Assembly: GCF_030053115.1 (NCBI RefSeq)
Contig: NZ_CP125619.1
Location: forward strand, 4,227,501-4,291,500
Source: Pseudomonas svalbardensis
Lineage (GTDB): Bacteria; Pseudomonadota; Gammaproteobacteria; Pseudomonadales; Pseudomonadaceae
Reading direction: 5' to 3'
DNA length: 64,000 nt
This document shows positions 25,621-34,443 of the stretch, piece after piece. The number at the start of each line of letters is the position of its first letter. Position 1 is the stretch's first letter. The translations under genes were made by a program, and so were the position numbers. The notes below the pieces were generated by a model. That model made no database searches. It saw only the letters and a program-made list of their open reading frames with translations, and was not told where the DNA came from.

Positions 25621-26967
25621 GTGAATACATCCATATCCGGGATGAACGATGGCGCCGATTCGGCCCTGAAGTCCGCAATCTCGAAAGTGAAACGCCATGT
25701 TCTGCCGCTGTTCGTGATCATGTTCATCGTCAACTACATCGACCGCGTGAACATCGGCTTCGTCCGCGCCCACATGGAACACGACCTGGGCATCGGCGCT
25801 GCCGCCTATGGCCTCGGCGCCGGGCTGTTCTTCATCGGTTACGCGCTATTTGAAGTCCCCTCCAACATCCTCCTGCAAAAAGTCGGCGCGCGAATCTGGC
25901 TGACCCGCATCATGCTGACCTGGGGCCTGGTCGCGGCTTGCATGGCGTTCATCCAGAACGAAACCCACTTCTACATCCTGCGATTCCTGCTGGGCGTGGC
26001 CGAAGCAGGTTTCTTCCCTGGAGTGATTTACTACTTCACCCGCTGGTTACCTGGCGTTGAACGCGGCAAGGCGATTGCCATCTTCCTCAGCGGTTCGGCG
26101 ATTGCTTCGCTGATCTCCGGCCCGCTGTCCGGGTTACTGCTGCAAATCAGCGGTTTCGGTATGCACGGCTGGCAATGGATGTACTTCATTGAAGGGATGT
26201 TCTCAGTCGGGCTGTGCGTGTTCGTCTGGTTCTGGCTGGACTCCAAACCCCACGACGCCAAATGGCTAAGCCGTGAAGAACAGGACGCGCTGGTCAAGGC
26301 CATCGACAACGAACAACTGGCCCGCGAAGCCGCGACGCCGATCAAACCGTCGTTGGGCAAACTGCTCAAGGATCGCCAGATCATCCTGTTTTGCCTGATC
26401 TACTTCTTCATCCAATTGACCATTTACGCCGCGACCTTCTGGCTCCCTAGCATCATCAAAAAGATGGGTGACCTGAGCGATATTCAAGTCGGGCTGTTCA
26501 ACTCGATTCCGTGGTTGCTGTCGATCGTCGGCATGTACGCCTTCGCTTCGCTGTCGGCCAAGTGGAAACACCAGCAAGCCTGGGTCGCCGCTGCCCTGCT
26601 GATCGCGGCGGCCGGGATGTTCATGTCCACCACCGGCGGGCCGATCTTCGCTTTCGTCGCCATCTGCTTTGCTGCGCTGGGTTTCAAATCGGCGTCGTCG
26701 CTGTTCTGGCCGATTCCTCAGGCCTATCTGGATGCACGGATCGCGGCAGGCGTAATCGCACTGATCAACTCGGTGGGCAACCTCGGCGGCTTCGTCGCAC
26801 CGACCACGTTCGGTCTGCTGGAAGAACGCACCGGCTCGATTCAGGGCGGGCTGTACGGCCTGGCCGCGACCTCGATCATTGCCGCGATCATCGTCTTCGC
26901 CGCACGCAATAAACCGAAATCCGCACCTGCCGTTGCACTGGCCAAACCAGCACCCAACCACGCGTGA
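25621..26967 (+). CDS. gudP: MFS aldarate (glucarate/galactarate) transporter, ACS family
   Basis: A 448-residue, 12-helix transporter of the anion:cation symporter family. NYIDRVNIGFVRAHM in helix 1 and PGVIYYFTRWLPGVERGKAIA between helices 4 and 5 are family signatures. The GTG at 25621 is preferred over the GTG at 25606, which overlaps the GGGAG site. It lies 24 nt before gudD and should import D-glucarate. The symbol rests on operon context; other pseudomonad ACS members carry tartrate or phthalate. Confidence 0.8.
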   Translation: MNTSISGMNDGADSALKSAISKVKRHVLPLFVIMFIVNYIDRVNIGFVRAHMEHDLGIGAAAYGLGAGLFFIGYALFEVPSNILLQKVGARIWLTRIMLTWGLVAACMAFIQNETHFYILRFLLGVAEAGFFPGVIYYFTRWLPGVERGKAIAIFLSGSAIASLISGPLSGLLLQISGFGMHGWQWMYFIEGMFSVGLCVFVWFWLDSKPHDAKWLSREEQDALVKAIDNEQLAREAATPIKPSLGKLLKDRQIILFCLIYFFIQLTIYAATFWLPSIIKKMGDLSDIQVGLFNSIPWLLSIVGMYAFASLSAKWKHQQAWVAAALLIAAAGMFMSTTGGPIFAFVAICFAALGFKSASSLFWPIPQAYLDARIAAGVIALINSVGNLGGFVAPTTFGLLEERTGSIQGGLYGLAATSIIAAIIVFAARNKPKSAPAVALAKPAPNHA

Positions 26968-26991
26968 ACATCTGTTTTGAAGGACATGAAA

Positions 26992-28335
26992 ATGAACGCA
27001 CAAGAAACCGCCAAAGCCCCGATCATCACCAGCATGCAGGTTGTTCCGGTGGCCGGCCACGACGGCATGTTGCTCAACCTGAGCGGCGCCCACGGGCCGT
27101 TTTTTACACGCAACATCGTGATCCTCACGGACAACGCCGGTCACACCGGCATCGGTGAAGTACCAGGCGGCGAGCGCATTCGCCAAACCCTCGAAGACGC
27201 TCGCTCATTAGTGGTCGGCAGCCCGATCGGCACGTATCAGAAGATCCTCAATCAAGTGCGCCAGACCTTCGCCGATCGTGATGCCGGCGGTCGCGGGTTA
27301 CAGACGTTCGATTTGCGCATCACCATCCACGCCGTCACCGGCCTTGAAGCTGCGTTGCTTGATCTCCTGGGTCAGCACCTGGACGTGCCGGTCGCCGCCC
27401 TGCTCGGCGAAGGTCAGCAGCGCGATGAAGTGAAGATGCTCGGCTACCTGTTTTATGTTGGCGATCGCAACGAAACCGATCTGGCCTACCGCAGCGAGCC
27501 GGACGCCGACAACGACTGGTTCCGCGTGCGTCACGAAAAAGCCATGACTGCCGAGGCGGTGGTGCGCCTGGCCGAAGCTGCCCACGCCCGCTACGGTTTC
27601 AAGGACTTCAAACTCAAGGGCGGCGTGCTCAGTGGCGATGAAGAAATCGAAGCCGTCACCGCCCTGGCCGAACGCTTCCCCGATGCGCGCATCACCCTCG
27701 ATCCGAATGGCGCGTGGTCACTCAAGGAAGCCATTCGCCTGTGCCGGGATCAGCATCACGTCCTGGCTTACGCCGAAGACCCGTGCGGCGCGGAAAACGG
27801 CTATTCGGGCCGGGAAGTCATGGCTGAATTCCGTCGCGCCACGGGTTTGAAAACCGCCACCAACATGATCGCCACCGACTGGCGGGAAATGGGCCACGCG
27901 ATCCAGTTGCAATCAGTGGACATTCCGCTGGCCGACCCACACTTCTGGACGATGCAGGGCTCGGTCCGTGTGGCGCAGATGTGCCATGAGTGGGGCCTGA
28001 CCTGGGGTTCGCATTCCAACAACCACTTTGATATTTCCCTCGCGATGTTCACCCACGTCGCGGCCGCCGCGCCGGGTGAAATCACCGCCATCGACACCCA
28101 CTGGATCTGGCAGGACGGTCAGCGCCTGACCAAAGCGCCGCTGCAAATCGTTGGCGGCTGTGTGCAGGTGCCGAAGAAGTCTGGGTTGGGCGTCGAACTG
28201 GACATGGATCAACTGGCCAAGGCTCATGAGTTGTATAAAGGCATGGGATTGGGCGCGCGGGATGACAGCGTGGCGATGCAGTTTCTGATTCCGGGTTGGA
28301 AGTTCGATAACAAGCGGCCGTGTCTGGTGCGCTAA
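26992..28335 (+). CDS. gudD: Glucarate dehydratase
   Basis: A 447-residue enolase-superfamily enzyme that converts D-glucarate to 5-keto-4-deoxyglucarate. [13 protein letters not shown] (catalytic Lys), DPNGAWS and AYAEDPCG (metal ligands), [10 protein letters not shown] and [14 protein letters not shown] (catalytic His) are all present. Length equals E. coli GudD. AAGGA lies 7 nt before the ATG at 26992. It forms an operon with the transporter. No aldolase or KDG dehydratase gene is nearby, so the rest of the pathway lies elsewhere. Confidence 0.95.
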   Translation: MNAQETAKAPIITSMQVVPVAGHDGMLLNLSGAHGPFFTRNIVILTDNAGHTGIGEVPGGERIRQTLEDARSLVVGSPIGTYQKILNQVRQTFADRDAGGRGLQTFDLRITIHAVTGLEAALLDLLGQHLDVPVAALLGEGQQRDEVKMLGYLFYVGDRNETDLAYRSEPDADNDWFRVRHEKAMTAEAVVRLAEAAHARYGFKDFKLKGGVLSGDEEIEAVTALAERFPDARITLDPNGAWSLKEAIRLCRDQHHVLAYAEDPCGAENGYSGREVMAEFRRATGLKTATNMIATDWREMGHAIQLQSVDIPLADPHFWTMQGSVRVAQMCHEWGLTWGSHSNNHFDISLAMFTHVAAAAPGEITAIDTHWIWQDGQRLTKAPLQIVGGCVQVPKKSGLGVELDMDQLAKAHELYKGMGLGARDDSVAMQFLIPGWKFDNKRPCLVR

Positions 28336-28356
28336 CTCTATTGGGATATCGCAATC

Positions 28357-28448
28357 CCTGTGGGAGCGAGCCTGCTCGCGAAGACGTCGGCACATCCAGC
28401 ATCAATGTGACGGATAGACCGCTTTCGCGAGCAGGCTCGCTCCCACAG
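28357..28448. repeat. REP pair overlapping the end of ampR
   Basis: The two facing arms CCTGTGGGAGCGAGCCTGCT and their complement lie around a 45-nt spacer. The right arm is inside the ampR reading frame and encodes its last residues. Same family as 22205, 38176 and 57138. Confidence 0.95.
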
Positions 28449-29322
28449 ATTCTTGCGCTGCTTGCAGCAACCATTGCTTGAACGCGGCCATCGCCGATGT
28501 TTCGGGGCGGGACAGCAAGCGGGTCAGCCAGTAACTGCCGGTGCTGATCCCGATGGCGAACGGTTGCTCGATTGCACCCGCCGCCAGTTGCCGGGCGAAC
28601 ATCAGCGGCGGCGCCAAGGCCACCCCCGCCCCTTGCAGCGCTGCCTCCATCATCGCCAGCGATGAGTCGAAGATGATGCTTCGGGGCGATGCTGTGTGGG
28701 TCGATAAGCCGGTGGCCTGGAACCATTCGGGCCACTCGTCCGCGCGGTAAGAACGCAACAGCGTTTGCTGCAACAGGTCTGTCGGTGTTTTCAGTTGCCG
28801 GGCAATCTCGGGAACACACAACACCGACAGCGGCGCCTCGATCAACCTCACCGCTTCAATGCCATGCCACGCCCCCGCGCCAAAACGAATCGCGTAATCC
28901 AGCCCTTCAGCCGCCACATCCACTCGATTGTTGTGGGTCGACAGGCGCAAATCTATGAACGGATGTTTCGTCTGGAAGTCCGTCAGCCGTGGCAACAACC
29001 AGCCCACCGCGAATGTCCCCACCGCGCCGACCGTCAAGACCTCGCGAAAATGTCCGCCCTCGAATCGCTCAAGAGTGTGCGCGATACGGTCGAAGGACTC
29101 CCGCAATACCGGCAACAGGGTTTCGCCCTCGCTGGTCAGCATCAGCCCGCGGGGTAGCCGCTTGAACAGGGTCACCCCAAGTTGAGACTCAAGGCTCTTG
29201 ACCTGATGACTCACCGCCGCCTGAGTGACACACAACTCAACGGCCGCCCGGGTGAAACTCAAGTGCCGGGCAGAGGCCTCGAAGGCGCGTAATGCATTGA
29301 GCGGTAATTGAGGCCGGATCAT
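28402..29322 (-). CDS. ampR: AmpR-type LysR regulator of beta-lactamase
   Basis: A 306-residue LysR regulator. The start MIRPQLPLNALRAFEASARH and the HTH block FTRAAVELCVTQAAVSHQVK are near-identical to known AmpR proteins, which sense muropeptides and UDP-MurNAc-pentapeptide and control ampC. It is divergent from ampC, as in P. aeruginosa. The C-terminal tail SVGASLLAKAVYPSH is encoded by a REP element and is about 10-15 residues beyond the usual end. The ATG at 29322 matches the family start. Confidence 0.93.
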   Translation of the reverse strand: MIRPQLPLNALRAFEASARHLSFTRAAVELCVTQAAVSHQVKSLESQLGVTLFKRLPRGLMLTSEGETLLPVLRESFDRIAHTLERFEGGHFREVLTVGAVGTFAVGWLLPRLTDFQTKHPFIDLRLSTHNNRVDVAAEGLDYAIRFGAGAWHGIEAVRLIEAPLSVLCVPEIARQLKTPTDLLQQTLLRSYRADEWPEWFQATGLSTHTASPRSIIFDSSLAMMEAALQGAGVALAPPLMFARQLAAGAIEQPFAIGISTGSYWLTRLLSRPETSAMAAFKQWLLQAAQESVGASLLAKAVYPSH

Positions 29323-29482
29323 GTCCACTCCCAAATTTTTCTAATGGCTCGCCCGAAATATCATCGGTTGTCGAACCTCGGAAGACTGCATAGATTTGGC
29401 TCGCCCATCAGCCGCCCGGACTGAAAAGCCGCTCGGAGTGTAGCGGCTAATACCCTTGAACCTCATAGAAAGTGACTCAATC

Positions 29483-30625
29483 ATGCATAACAAGCTCGCA
29501 TACTACAGCGCTTTCGCACTGTTCCTCAGCGCCGGTCATTGCGTTGCTGACGACCGCATCGAAGCCATCGTGAAGGCCACCATCGAACCGGTGATGCAGC
29601 AACAGCAGATCCCCGGTGTCGCGATTGCGATTACCGTCAACGGCCAACCGCATTACTTTAACTACGGTGTGGCCTCGAAGGAAAACGGCAAAGCCGTCAC
29701 CGAAGACACCCTGTTCGAGATCGGCTCGGTGAGCAAAACCTTCACCGCCACACTCGCCGCCTACGCTCAGGCCACCGGCAAACTGTCCCTGTCGGACAAG
29801 GCCAGCAGCGTGCTGCCGGATCTGCGTGGCAGCGCGTTCGATAACATCAGCGTGCTGCAACTGGGCACCTACAGCGCCGGCGGCCTGCCGCTGCAATTCC
29901 CCGACGATGCCGATGCACCGGACAAGATGCTCGGCTATTTCAAGCAGTGGAAACCGACCTATGCGGCGGGCACCCATCGGCAGTATTCAAACCCGAGCCT
30001 GGGGTTGTTCGGTTACCTCGCAGCCCAAAGCATGGACGCACCGTTTGATGATGTGATGGAAAAGATCCTGCTTCCGAAACTCGGACTCAAGCACACCTAT
30101 CTCACAGTGCCGCAGGCTCAAATGGGTCTTTACGCTCAGGGTTACAACAAGGAAGACAAACCTGTACGAGTTGGGCCGGGGGCACTGGATTCGGAGGCTT
30201 ATGGCGTGAAAACCAGCGCTGCGGACCTGATTCGTTATGTTGAGGCGAACATGAAACCGACCCGCCTTGAAGATCCGATGCAGCGGGCAATCGCCGCGAC
30301 GCATACCGGTTACTACAAGGTGGGCGAGATGACTCAGGGATTGGGTTGGGAGCTCTACAACTACCCGGTCACCCTCGATACATTGCTGGCGGGTAACTCG
30401 ACACAGATGGCGATGGAAGCTCACGAAGTCCAGTGGCTGACCCCGCCGCAACCTCAACCAGAAAACGTATTGATCAACAAAACCGGCTCAACAAGCGGCT
30501 TCGGTGCTTACGTGGCGTACGTGCCGTCGAAAGACATCGGCATCGTGATCCTGGCCAACAAAAACTATCCGAACCCTGAGCGGATCAAGATTGCTCATAC
30601 GATACTAAGCGCTCTGAGCAAGTAG
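29483..30625 (+). CDS. ampC: Class C beta-lactamase
   Basis: A 380-residue periplasmic serine beta-lactamase with a signal peptide (cleaved near CVADD, residue 20-24). The three class C motifs are present: SVSK (Ser82-Lys85), YSN (168-170) and KTG (333-335). It is divergent from ampR across a 160-nt region that should contain the AmpR site. Inducible expression is therefore likely. The start ATG has only a weak ribosome-binding site. Confidence 0.95.
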   Translation: MHNKLAYYSAFALFLSAGHCVADDRIEAIVKATIEPVMQQQQIPGVAIAITVNGQPHYFNYGVASKENGKAVTEDTLFEIGSVSKTFTATLAAYAQATGKLSLSDKASSVLPDLRGSAFDNISVLQLGTYSAGGLPLQFPDDADAPDKMLGYFKQWKPTYAAGTHRQYSNPSLGLFGYLAAQSMDAPFDDVMEKILLPKLGLKHTYLTVPQAQMGLYAQGYNKEDKPVRVGPGALDSEAYGVKTSAADLIRYVEANMKPTRLEDPMQRAIAATHTGYYKVGEMTQGLGWELYNYPVTLDTLLAGNSTQMAMEAHEVQWLTPPQPQPENVLINKTGSTSGFGAYVAYVPSKDIGIVILANKNYPNPERIKIAHTILSALSK

Positions 30626-30658
30626 CCGAGAAACGCGATTTCTCGCAGCAGGCAAACA

Positions 30659-30690
30659 AAATGGGCGACCCCTTTGAGGTCGCCCATTGT
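30659..30690. terminator. Terminator between ampC and the DUF6124 gene
   Basis: ATGGGCGACC and GGTCGCCCAT arms (30661-30670, 30679-30688) with an A-run on the left and a weak T-run on the right, between convergent genes. The same stem recurs at 31303. Confidence 0.75.
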
Positions 30691-30705
30691 CGTTACTGCG
30701 TCAGC

Positions 30706-31074
30706 TCAATGCCGAGTCGTCGGCTGAGCGTCAGGTGCATCGCTTCTCGGATCAAGATTTTCCCGTGCCTGATTCACCAACAACTCGGTGACCGCCGCCA
30801 ATTGCTGAATCGACAGCAGCACCTTGCGGTTCGAGCCTTCCAGTTTTCCGGCAAAATTCGCAATCAGGACAGTCAGGGAGGCAAGGTTTTCGCAGGCCTG
30901 ATTTAGCAGGGTTAGTGTGTCGACGCCAGGAGCAACAGTGAAAATCTGCTGGGTCGTGGCGGTACGCCTGGGGCTTCGGGTGACTGCACCTTTTGCGGTT
31001 TCACACAGCTTCGCGGGATCGAGATGATCGGCATCGGTTGGGGTTTGCGGTTGGTGCTTGCTGAACTTTTTCAC
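30706..31074 (-). CDS. DUF6124 family protein
   Basis: A protein of about 122 residues. The second half (FTVAPGVDTLTLLNQACENL, then FAGKLEGSNRKVLLSIQQL) matches DUF6124, a family common in pseudomonads with many paralogues per genome and unknown function. The GTG at 31074 is chosen because AGGAG lies 8 nt upstream; the ATG at 31098 has no site. Convergent with ampC. Confidence 0.75.
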   Translation of the reverse strand: MKKFSKHQPQTPTDADHLDPAKLCETAKGAVTRSPRRTATTQQIFTVAPGVDTLTLLNQACENLASLTVLIANFAGKLEGSNRKVLLSIQQLAAVTELLVNQARENLDPRSDAPDAQPTTRH

Positions 31075-31381
31075 AGACGAGGCTCCTTTTTGTGCCATTG
31101 GTGTTTTTCGTCCCTGGATCCCTCAGTGTCGCGGATTCCCACGTACGACCGCGATTTTGCGGTGGCTGACGAAGGCTAGCGGTGCTCTCTGACAGAAACC
31201 AGTTCATAAAGACCGACAGGACTTGCAGGAAACTTCCGAGACCAATAGAAGACCGTACATCTCACCCCGAAACACCCGTTTTTTTGTAGCAGTTACCGAG
31301 CAAAAAAAATGGGCGACCTCTTGAGATCGCCCATTTTTCATTGTTGTAGCAGCTGGCGCCAGCGGCTACAAAAGTCTGCGT
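31075..31381. other. Intergenic region with terminator and repeat relics
   Basis: 307 nt between the DUF6124 start and the DUF4174 stop. It holds the DUF6124 promoter region, the DUF4174 terminator (31303-31338), and two relics of the GTAGCAG repeat family: GTAGCAGTTACCGAGC near 31286 and a small hairpin, TGTAGCAGCTGGC with GCCAGCGGCTACA, at about 31345-31371. Confidence 0.6.
31303..31338 (-). terminator. DUF4174 gene terminator
   Basis: AAAAAAAATGGGCGACC and GATCGCCCATTTTT form an A/T-flanked stem. It is nearly the same sequence as the hairpin at 30659, so the DUF6124 gene sits between two similar terminators. Confidence 0.8.
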
Positions 31382-31954
31382 TTAATCATCCGGCATTTCA
31401 GGCGGCTTGGCGGGTTTCGCCGGTTTGCCTGGTTTTGCGCCCTTGGCGCCCTTTGCACCATTGACCGGTTCAGCCGCTTCAACAGGCGTCGCGACCGTCG
31501 GCGCTGCGGCTTCTTTCTCAGTCGCTGGCAAGGCGTCGATCGTATCGAAAATTTTCTTCAAATCGACCGATTTTGATTCATCCCCCGAACTCTCAAACTT
31601 CTTCTCGCCGTCCTTGCCGACCAGGATGACTTTGCTCTTCGCGCCGGCACCCAACTTGAGCGAGCGGATCAATGCCGCCGTGTCTTGCGGCCCCAGGTCT
31701 TTGCCCTCGCGCTGGCCCATCAAATTGAGCACGGTGTACAGGACCATGTTTCGCTCGGTGAACCCCTTGCGGTTTGCCGGCTCATCCAGCGACTTTTTCA
31801 GGCTCACCCACGTGGGATCGACCGTACTTGGAGCGATGACAATCAGTGGCCGGGACCTGCCCTTGTCCATATCCAGCGGTGAGCCGTCATCGGCAGCGAA
31901 CAAGGGGCCCGCGAAAGCCAGCAGGGTAGTCAGGGTCAATGACCTGATGAGCAT
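31382..31954 (-). CDS. Exported DUF4174 protein with a Lys/Pro/Gly tail
   Basis: A 190-residue protein with a signal peptide (cleaved after LFAAD, about residue 20). The DUF4174 domain (residues about 30-130: RPLIVIAPSTVDPTWVSLKK, then KSKVILVGKDGEKKF) is a thioredoxin-like fold without the CxxC pair. A low-complexity tail follows, with repeats GAKGAKGAKPGKPAKPAKP. The ATG at 31954 has AGGAG 6 nt upstream. Function unknown. Confidence 0.8.
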   Translation of the reverse strand: MLIRSLTLTTLLAFAGPLFAADDGSPLDMDKGRSRPLIVIAPSTVDPTWVSLKKSLDEPANRKGFTERNMVLYTVLNLMGQREGKDLGPQDTAALIRSLKLGAGAKSKVILVGKDGEKKFESSGDESKSVDLKKIFDTIDALPATEKEAAAPTVATPVEAAEPVNGAKGAKGAKPGKPAKPAKPPEMPDD

Positions 31955-32133
31955 GCGCATCTCCTTTTGATATCCACGCTCTAATGATTGCGCATCGCGG
32001 CGTTCGTTCCGGGTGACGCACGCAATTATGTCTCGCCTTGCCCCAAGCTTAGGTCAGGGCGGTCATTGCGCAACAGGCTGAGCTAATCTCATAGCTCAAT
32101 AACCAAGCCCTGATCCGCGGTGAGGACCTCTGC

Positions 32134-32502
32134 ATGAGCGCTCAGTTGGACCACACCATCGTCTGGTGTCGCGACAAGCAGACATCAGCCAACTATCTGG
32201 CAGACATCCTCGGTCTGCCCTGCCCCGAACCCTTCGGCCCGATGCTCATCGTCAAGTTCGACAACGGTGTGTCGTTGGACTTCTACGACAATGACCCGCC
32301 GATTGCCTCCCAGCACTACGCGTTTTTGATCGGTGACGACGATTTCGATGCGGCCTTCGCCCGCCTGCAAGCCCGACAGCAACCCTGGTGGGCCGACCCC
32401 GGCAAACAACGACCGAACGAGATCAACGATTACGGCGGTGGCCGGCGGGTTTATTTCGATGACCCGGACGGGCATCTGCTGGAGATTTTGACTCGGTCCT
32501 AA
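32134..32502 (+). CDS. VOC family protein (glyoxalase-like)
   Basis: A 122-residue single vicinal-oxygen-chelate domain. LDHTIVWCRDKQTSANYLAD opens the first beta-alpha-beta repeat. RVYFDDPDGHLLEILTRS closes the second, with the metal-ligand Glu in LLEI. Glyoxalase, dioxygenase or resistance roles are all possible for the fold; none can be chosen. Monocistronic. Confidence 0.85.
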   Translation: MSAQLDHTIVWCRDKQTSANYLADILGLPCPEPFGPMLIVKFDNGVSLDFYDNDPPIASQHYAFLIGDDDFDAAFARLQARQQPWWADPGKQRPNEINDYGGGRRVYFDDPDGHLLEILTRS

Positions 32503-32544
32503 GGGCGCCTGCCAAGCTGGTTTGTTTCTGGAACCTCTACCGGA

Positions 32545-33330
32545 TTAAAAGGCCAGTTTGTACCCGATCAGCACCAGCATCGTGGCCAGGCAAGGCCGCA
32601 GCACTTCATCGGAGATACGGCCAGTCAGGTGGCTCCCCAGGTAAATCCCCGGCAGCGAACCGATCAGCAAGTAACCCAGCACGTGCCAATCCATGTTGCC
32701 CATGCTCGCATGGCCGAGGCCTGCCACCAGGGTCAGCGGTACAGCGTGCGCGATTTCCGTGCCCACCAGGCGGCGGGTAGGCAGCAGCGGATAGAGAATG
32801 AACAACGCGACGGTGCCCAGGGCGCCAGCGCCGATGGAGGTCAGGGCAACCATGGTACCGAGGACCAGGCCAGTGATCACGGTCAGCGCATTCAAGCGGT
32901 TGCCGCTGGGATTGTAATGACCACCCGCGCGTTTGTGGGCGAAATCGAGCAGGCGTTTCTTGAAGAAAATCGCCAGTGCCGTGGCAAACAGGACAAAACC
33001 CAAGGCCTGTTTGATGACCGCGTTCATCGCATCGGGCGACGTTTGCAAGGTGCTCAGGAACCACAACGTCAGCGCCACCGCCGGCACACTGCCAAGGGTC
33101 AGCCAACCGGTAATGGCCCAGTCGATGTTCTTATTCTTTCGGTGAACCAGCACGCCACTGGACTTGGTAATCGCCGCGTACAGCAAATCCGTCCCCACTG
33201 CGGTGGCCGGATTGACGCCGAACCACAACAGAATGGGAGTCATCAAGGAACCGCCACCTACCCCAGTCATTCCGACAATAAAGCCGACCACCAGACCTGC
33301 CACGACTAAACCGAAATTACCGAATTCCAT
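32545..33330 (-). CDS. TauE/SafE family sulfite exporter-like permease
   Basis: A 261-residue, roughly eight-helix membrane protein. The two repeats each start with the family glycine motif: VGFIVGMTGVGGGSLMTP and LVLGTMVALTSIGAGALG. Members export sulfite, sulfoacetate or related organosulfur anions. The substrate here is unknown and no sulfur gene is adjacent. The ATG at 33330 is preferred by family length over upstream GTG codons. Confidence 0.88.
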   Translation of the reverse strand: MEFGNFGLVVAGLVVGFIVGMTGVGGGSLMTPILLWFGVNPATAVGTDLLYAAITKSSGVLVHRKNKNIDWAITGWLTLGSVPAVALTLWFLSTLQTSPDAMNAVIKQALGFVLFATALAIFFKKRLLDFAHKRAGGHYNPSGNRLNALTVITGLVLGTMVALTSIGAGALGTVALFILYPLLPTRRLVGTEIAHAVPLTLVAGLGHASMGNMDWHVLGYLLIGSLPGIYLGSHLTGRISDEVLRPCLATMLVLIGYKLAF

Positions 33331-33432
33331 TAACACGCCCACAAAAAACGCATGAAAAATCTGGCCCGCAGCATAGCGATTTTTCTTATAACCACTTATA
33401 TCGATGCGATCTATCTTTATGCACTTCCTTAC

Positions 33433-34182
33433 TTACTGCACCGGCAAGAAATTCAAAAACAGCAAACTCTGCGCGTAATTCAAGCCGATCCGTCGGTAGC
33501 GCTCGTCCAGCATCTGCGTCAGCAGATCCAGCCGCGCGACGATCTTGCCGAACTCCACGGCAAAACTCAGGTTGCTGCCCTCCTCCGAAATTTCGTTGGA
33601 GAACAGCAAAGGCTCGCCGTTCTTGCTTTGCCGCTGGCTGAGTATCCAGGTGGCTTTCTCGATATTGCGGGCTGCGTTGCTGACGAACGTCGGGTTGATC
33701 GCATCCGTCATGTAGAACTCGAGCCGATTGCCGTGGGCGGTGACGAGCATGCTGCCGATGGCATAGATGAAGGCACCGACGCGGTCGCCGAGAAACTCCG
33801 GGCTCATGGCATAACTCAGCGCTGCCAGGTCTTTTTTGCCACCCAGGGTCGGCAGCGGCTGTTGCTGTTCGATGGCCATGCGCACTTGTTTGCCAGCGGT
33901 GCGGGCGTCGAGGAAACCTGATTTTTTCAACTCATCCGGGTTGCGCAGGTAAAGCTTGCTCATCAGCAGGTAGAGGCTGTCGAGGTTGTCACGCATCGCC
34001 AGGGTCGCCATGCGGTCGACGCTGGTCTGGAGGAATTCCTGGGGTTTGCCTTCGCGGAACTGACTGACGATGTCGCTGCCCTGCTGCTGGCTGCACCCGG
34101 AGGTTGCGAGCATCGACAAGCAGGCCAACAGCAGGCAACGGCGACGGATTGGCGGGGTGGTGAGGGGTAAAACTCGAGCCAT
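33433..34182 (-). CDS. Conserved lipoprotein, unknown function
   Basis: A 249-residue lipoprotein with a signal peptide and lipobox LATSGC (Cys30). The rest is helical and soluble, with no membrane segment except a weak one near GDRVGAFIYAIGSM. I recognise no domain. A short open frame upstream ends 3 nt before its ATG and may belong to the same transcript. The convergent TauE/SafE gene is on the same strand downstream. Confidence 0.75.
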   Translation of the reverse strand: MARVLPLTTPPIRRRCLLLACLSMLATSGCSQQQGSDIVSQFREGKPQEFLQTSVDRMATLAMRDNLDSLYLLMSKLYLRNPDELKKSGFLDARTAGKQVRMAIEQQQPLPTLGGKKDLAALSYAMSPEFLGDRVGAFIYAIGSMLVTAHGNRLEFYMTDAINPTFVSNAARNIEKATWILSQRQSKNGEPLLFSNEISEEGSNLSFAVEFGKIVARLDLLTQMLDERYRRIGLNYAQSLLFLNFLPVQ

Positions 34183-34185
34183 GGG

Positions 34186-34359
34186 TTATTGAACTTGGGC
34201 ATGGGCCGGCAGTGGGGATTCGCCGCAGGCTGGCCAAGGATAGAGCCGTGAATCGTTGAAAAGTGCAGTGCCGACGGTCGCGGCGCCGGTAGCGGCGATG
34301 TGCTGATACAGCTCGCCACCCTGCACGCCAGCAATTACACGCCGGTCACCGGCAAGCAA
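34186..34359 (-). CDS. Possible small gene or gene remnant before the lipoprotein
   Basis: An open frame of about 57 codons (LAGDRRVIAGVQGGELYQHI ... LFNDSRLYPWPACGESP) with codon use like its neighbours. It ends 3 nt before the lipoprotein ATG. There is no ATG start and no clear ribosome-binding site; TTG at 34359 and GTG further in are the options. It may be a small coupled gene or the 3' end of a decayed one. Confidence 0.3.
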   Translation of the reverse strand: MLAGDRRVIAGVQGGELYQHIAATGAATVGTALFNDSRLYPWPACGESPLPAHAQVQ

Positions 34360-34443
34360 AATATCAAAAGATTGGGCGATGGAACCCTTCAGCTATTCTG
34401 CTGCCCATTGAAGTATCGATCGAAGTTCAGAAAGGAGGTTTGA

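Noticed and set aside
28355..28450. REP pair considered as a CRISPR-like repeat
   Set aside because: Only two inverted, not direct, copies and no spacer array or cas genes.
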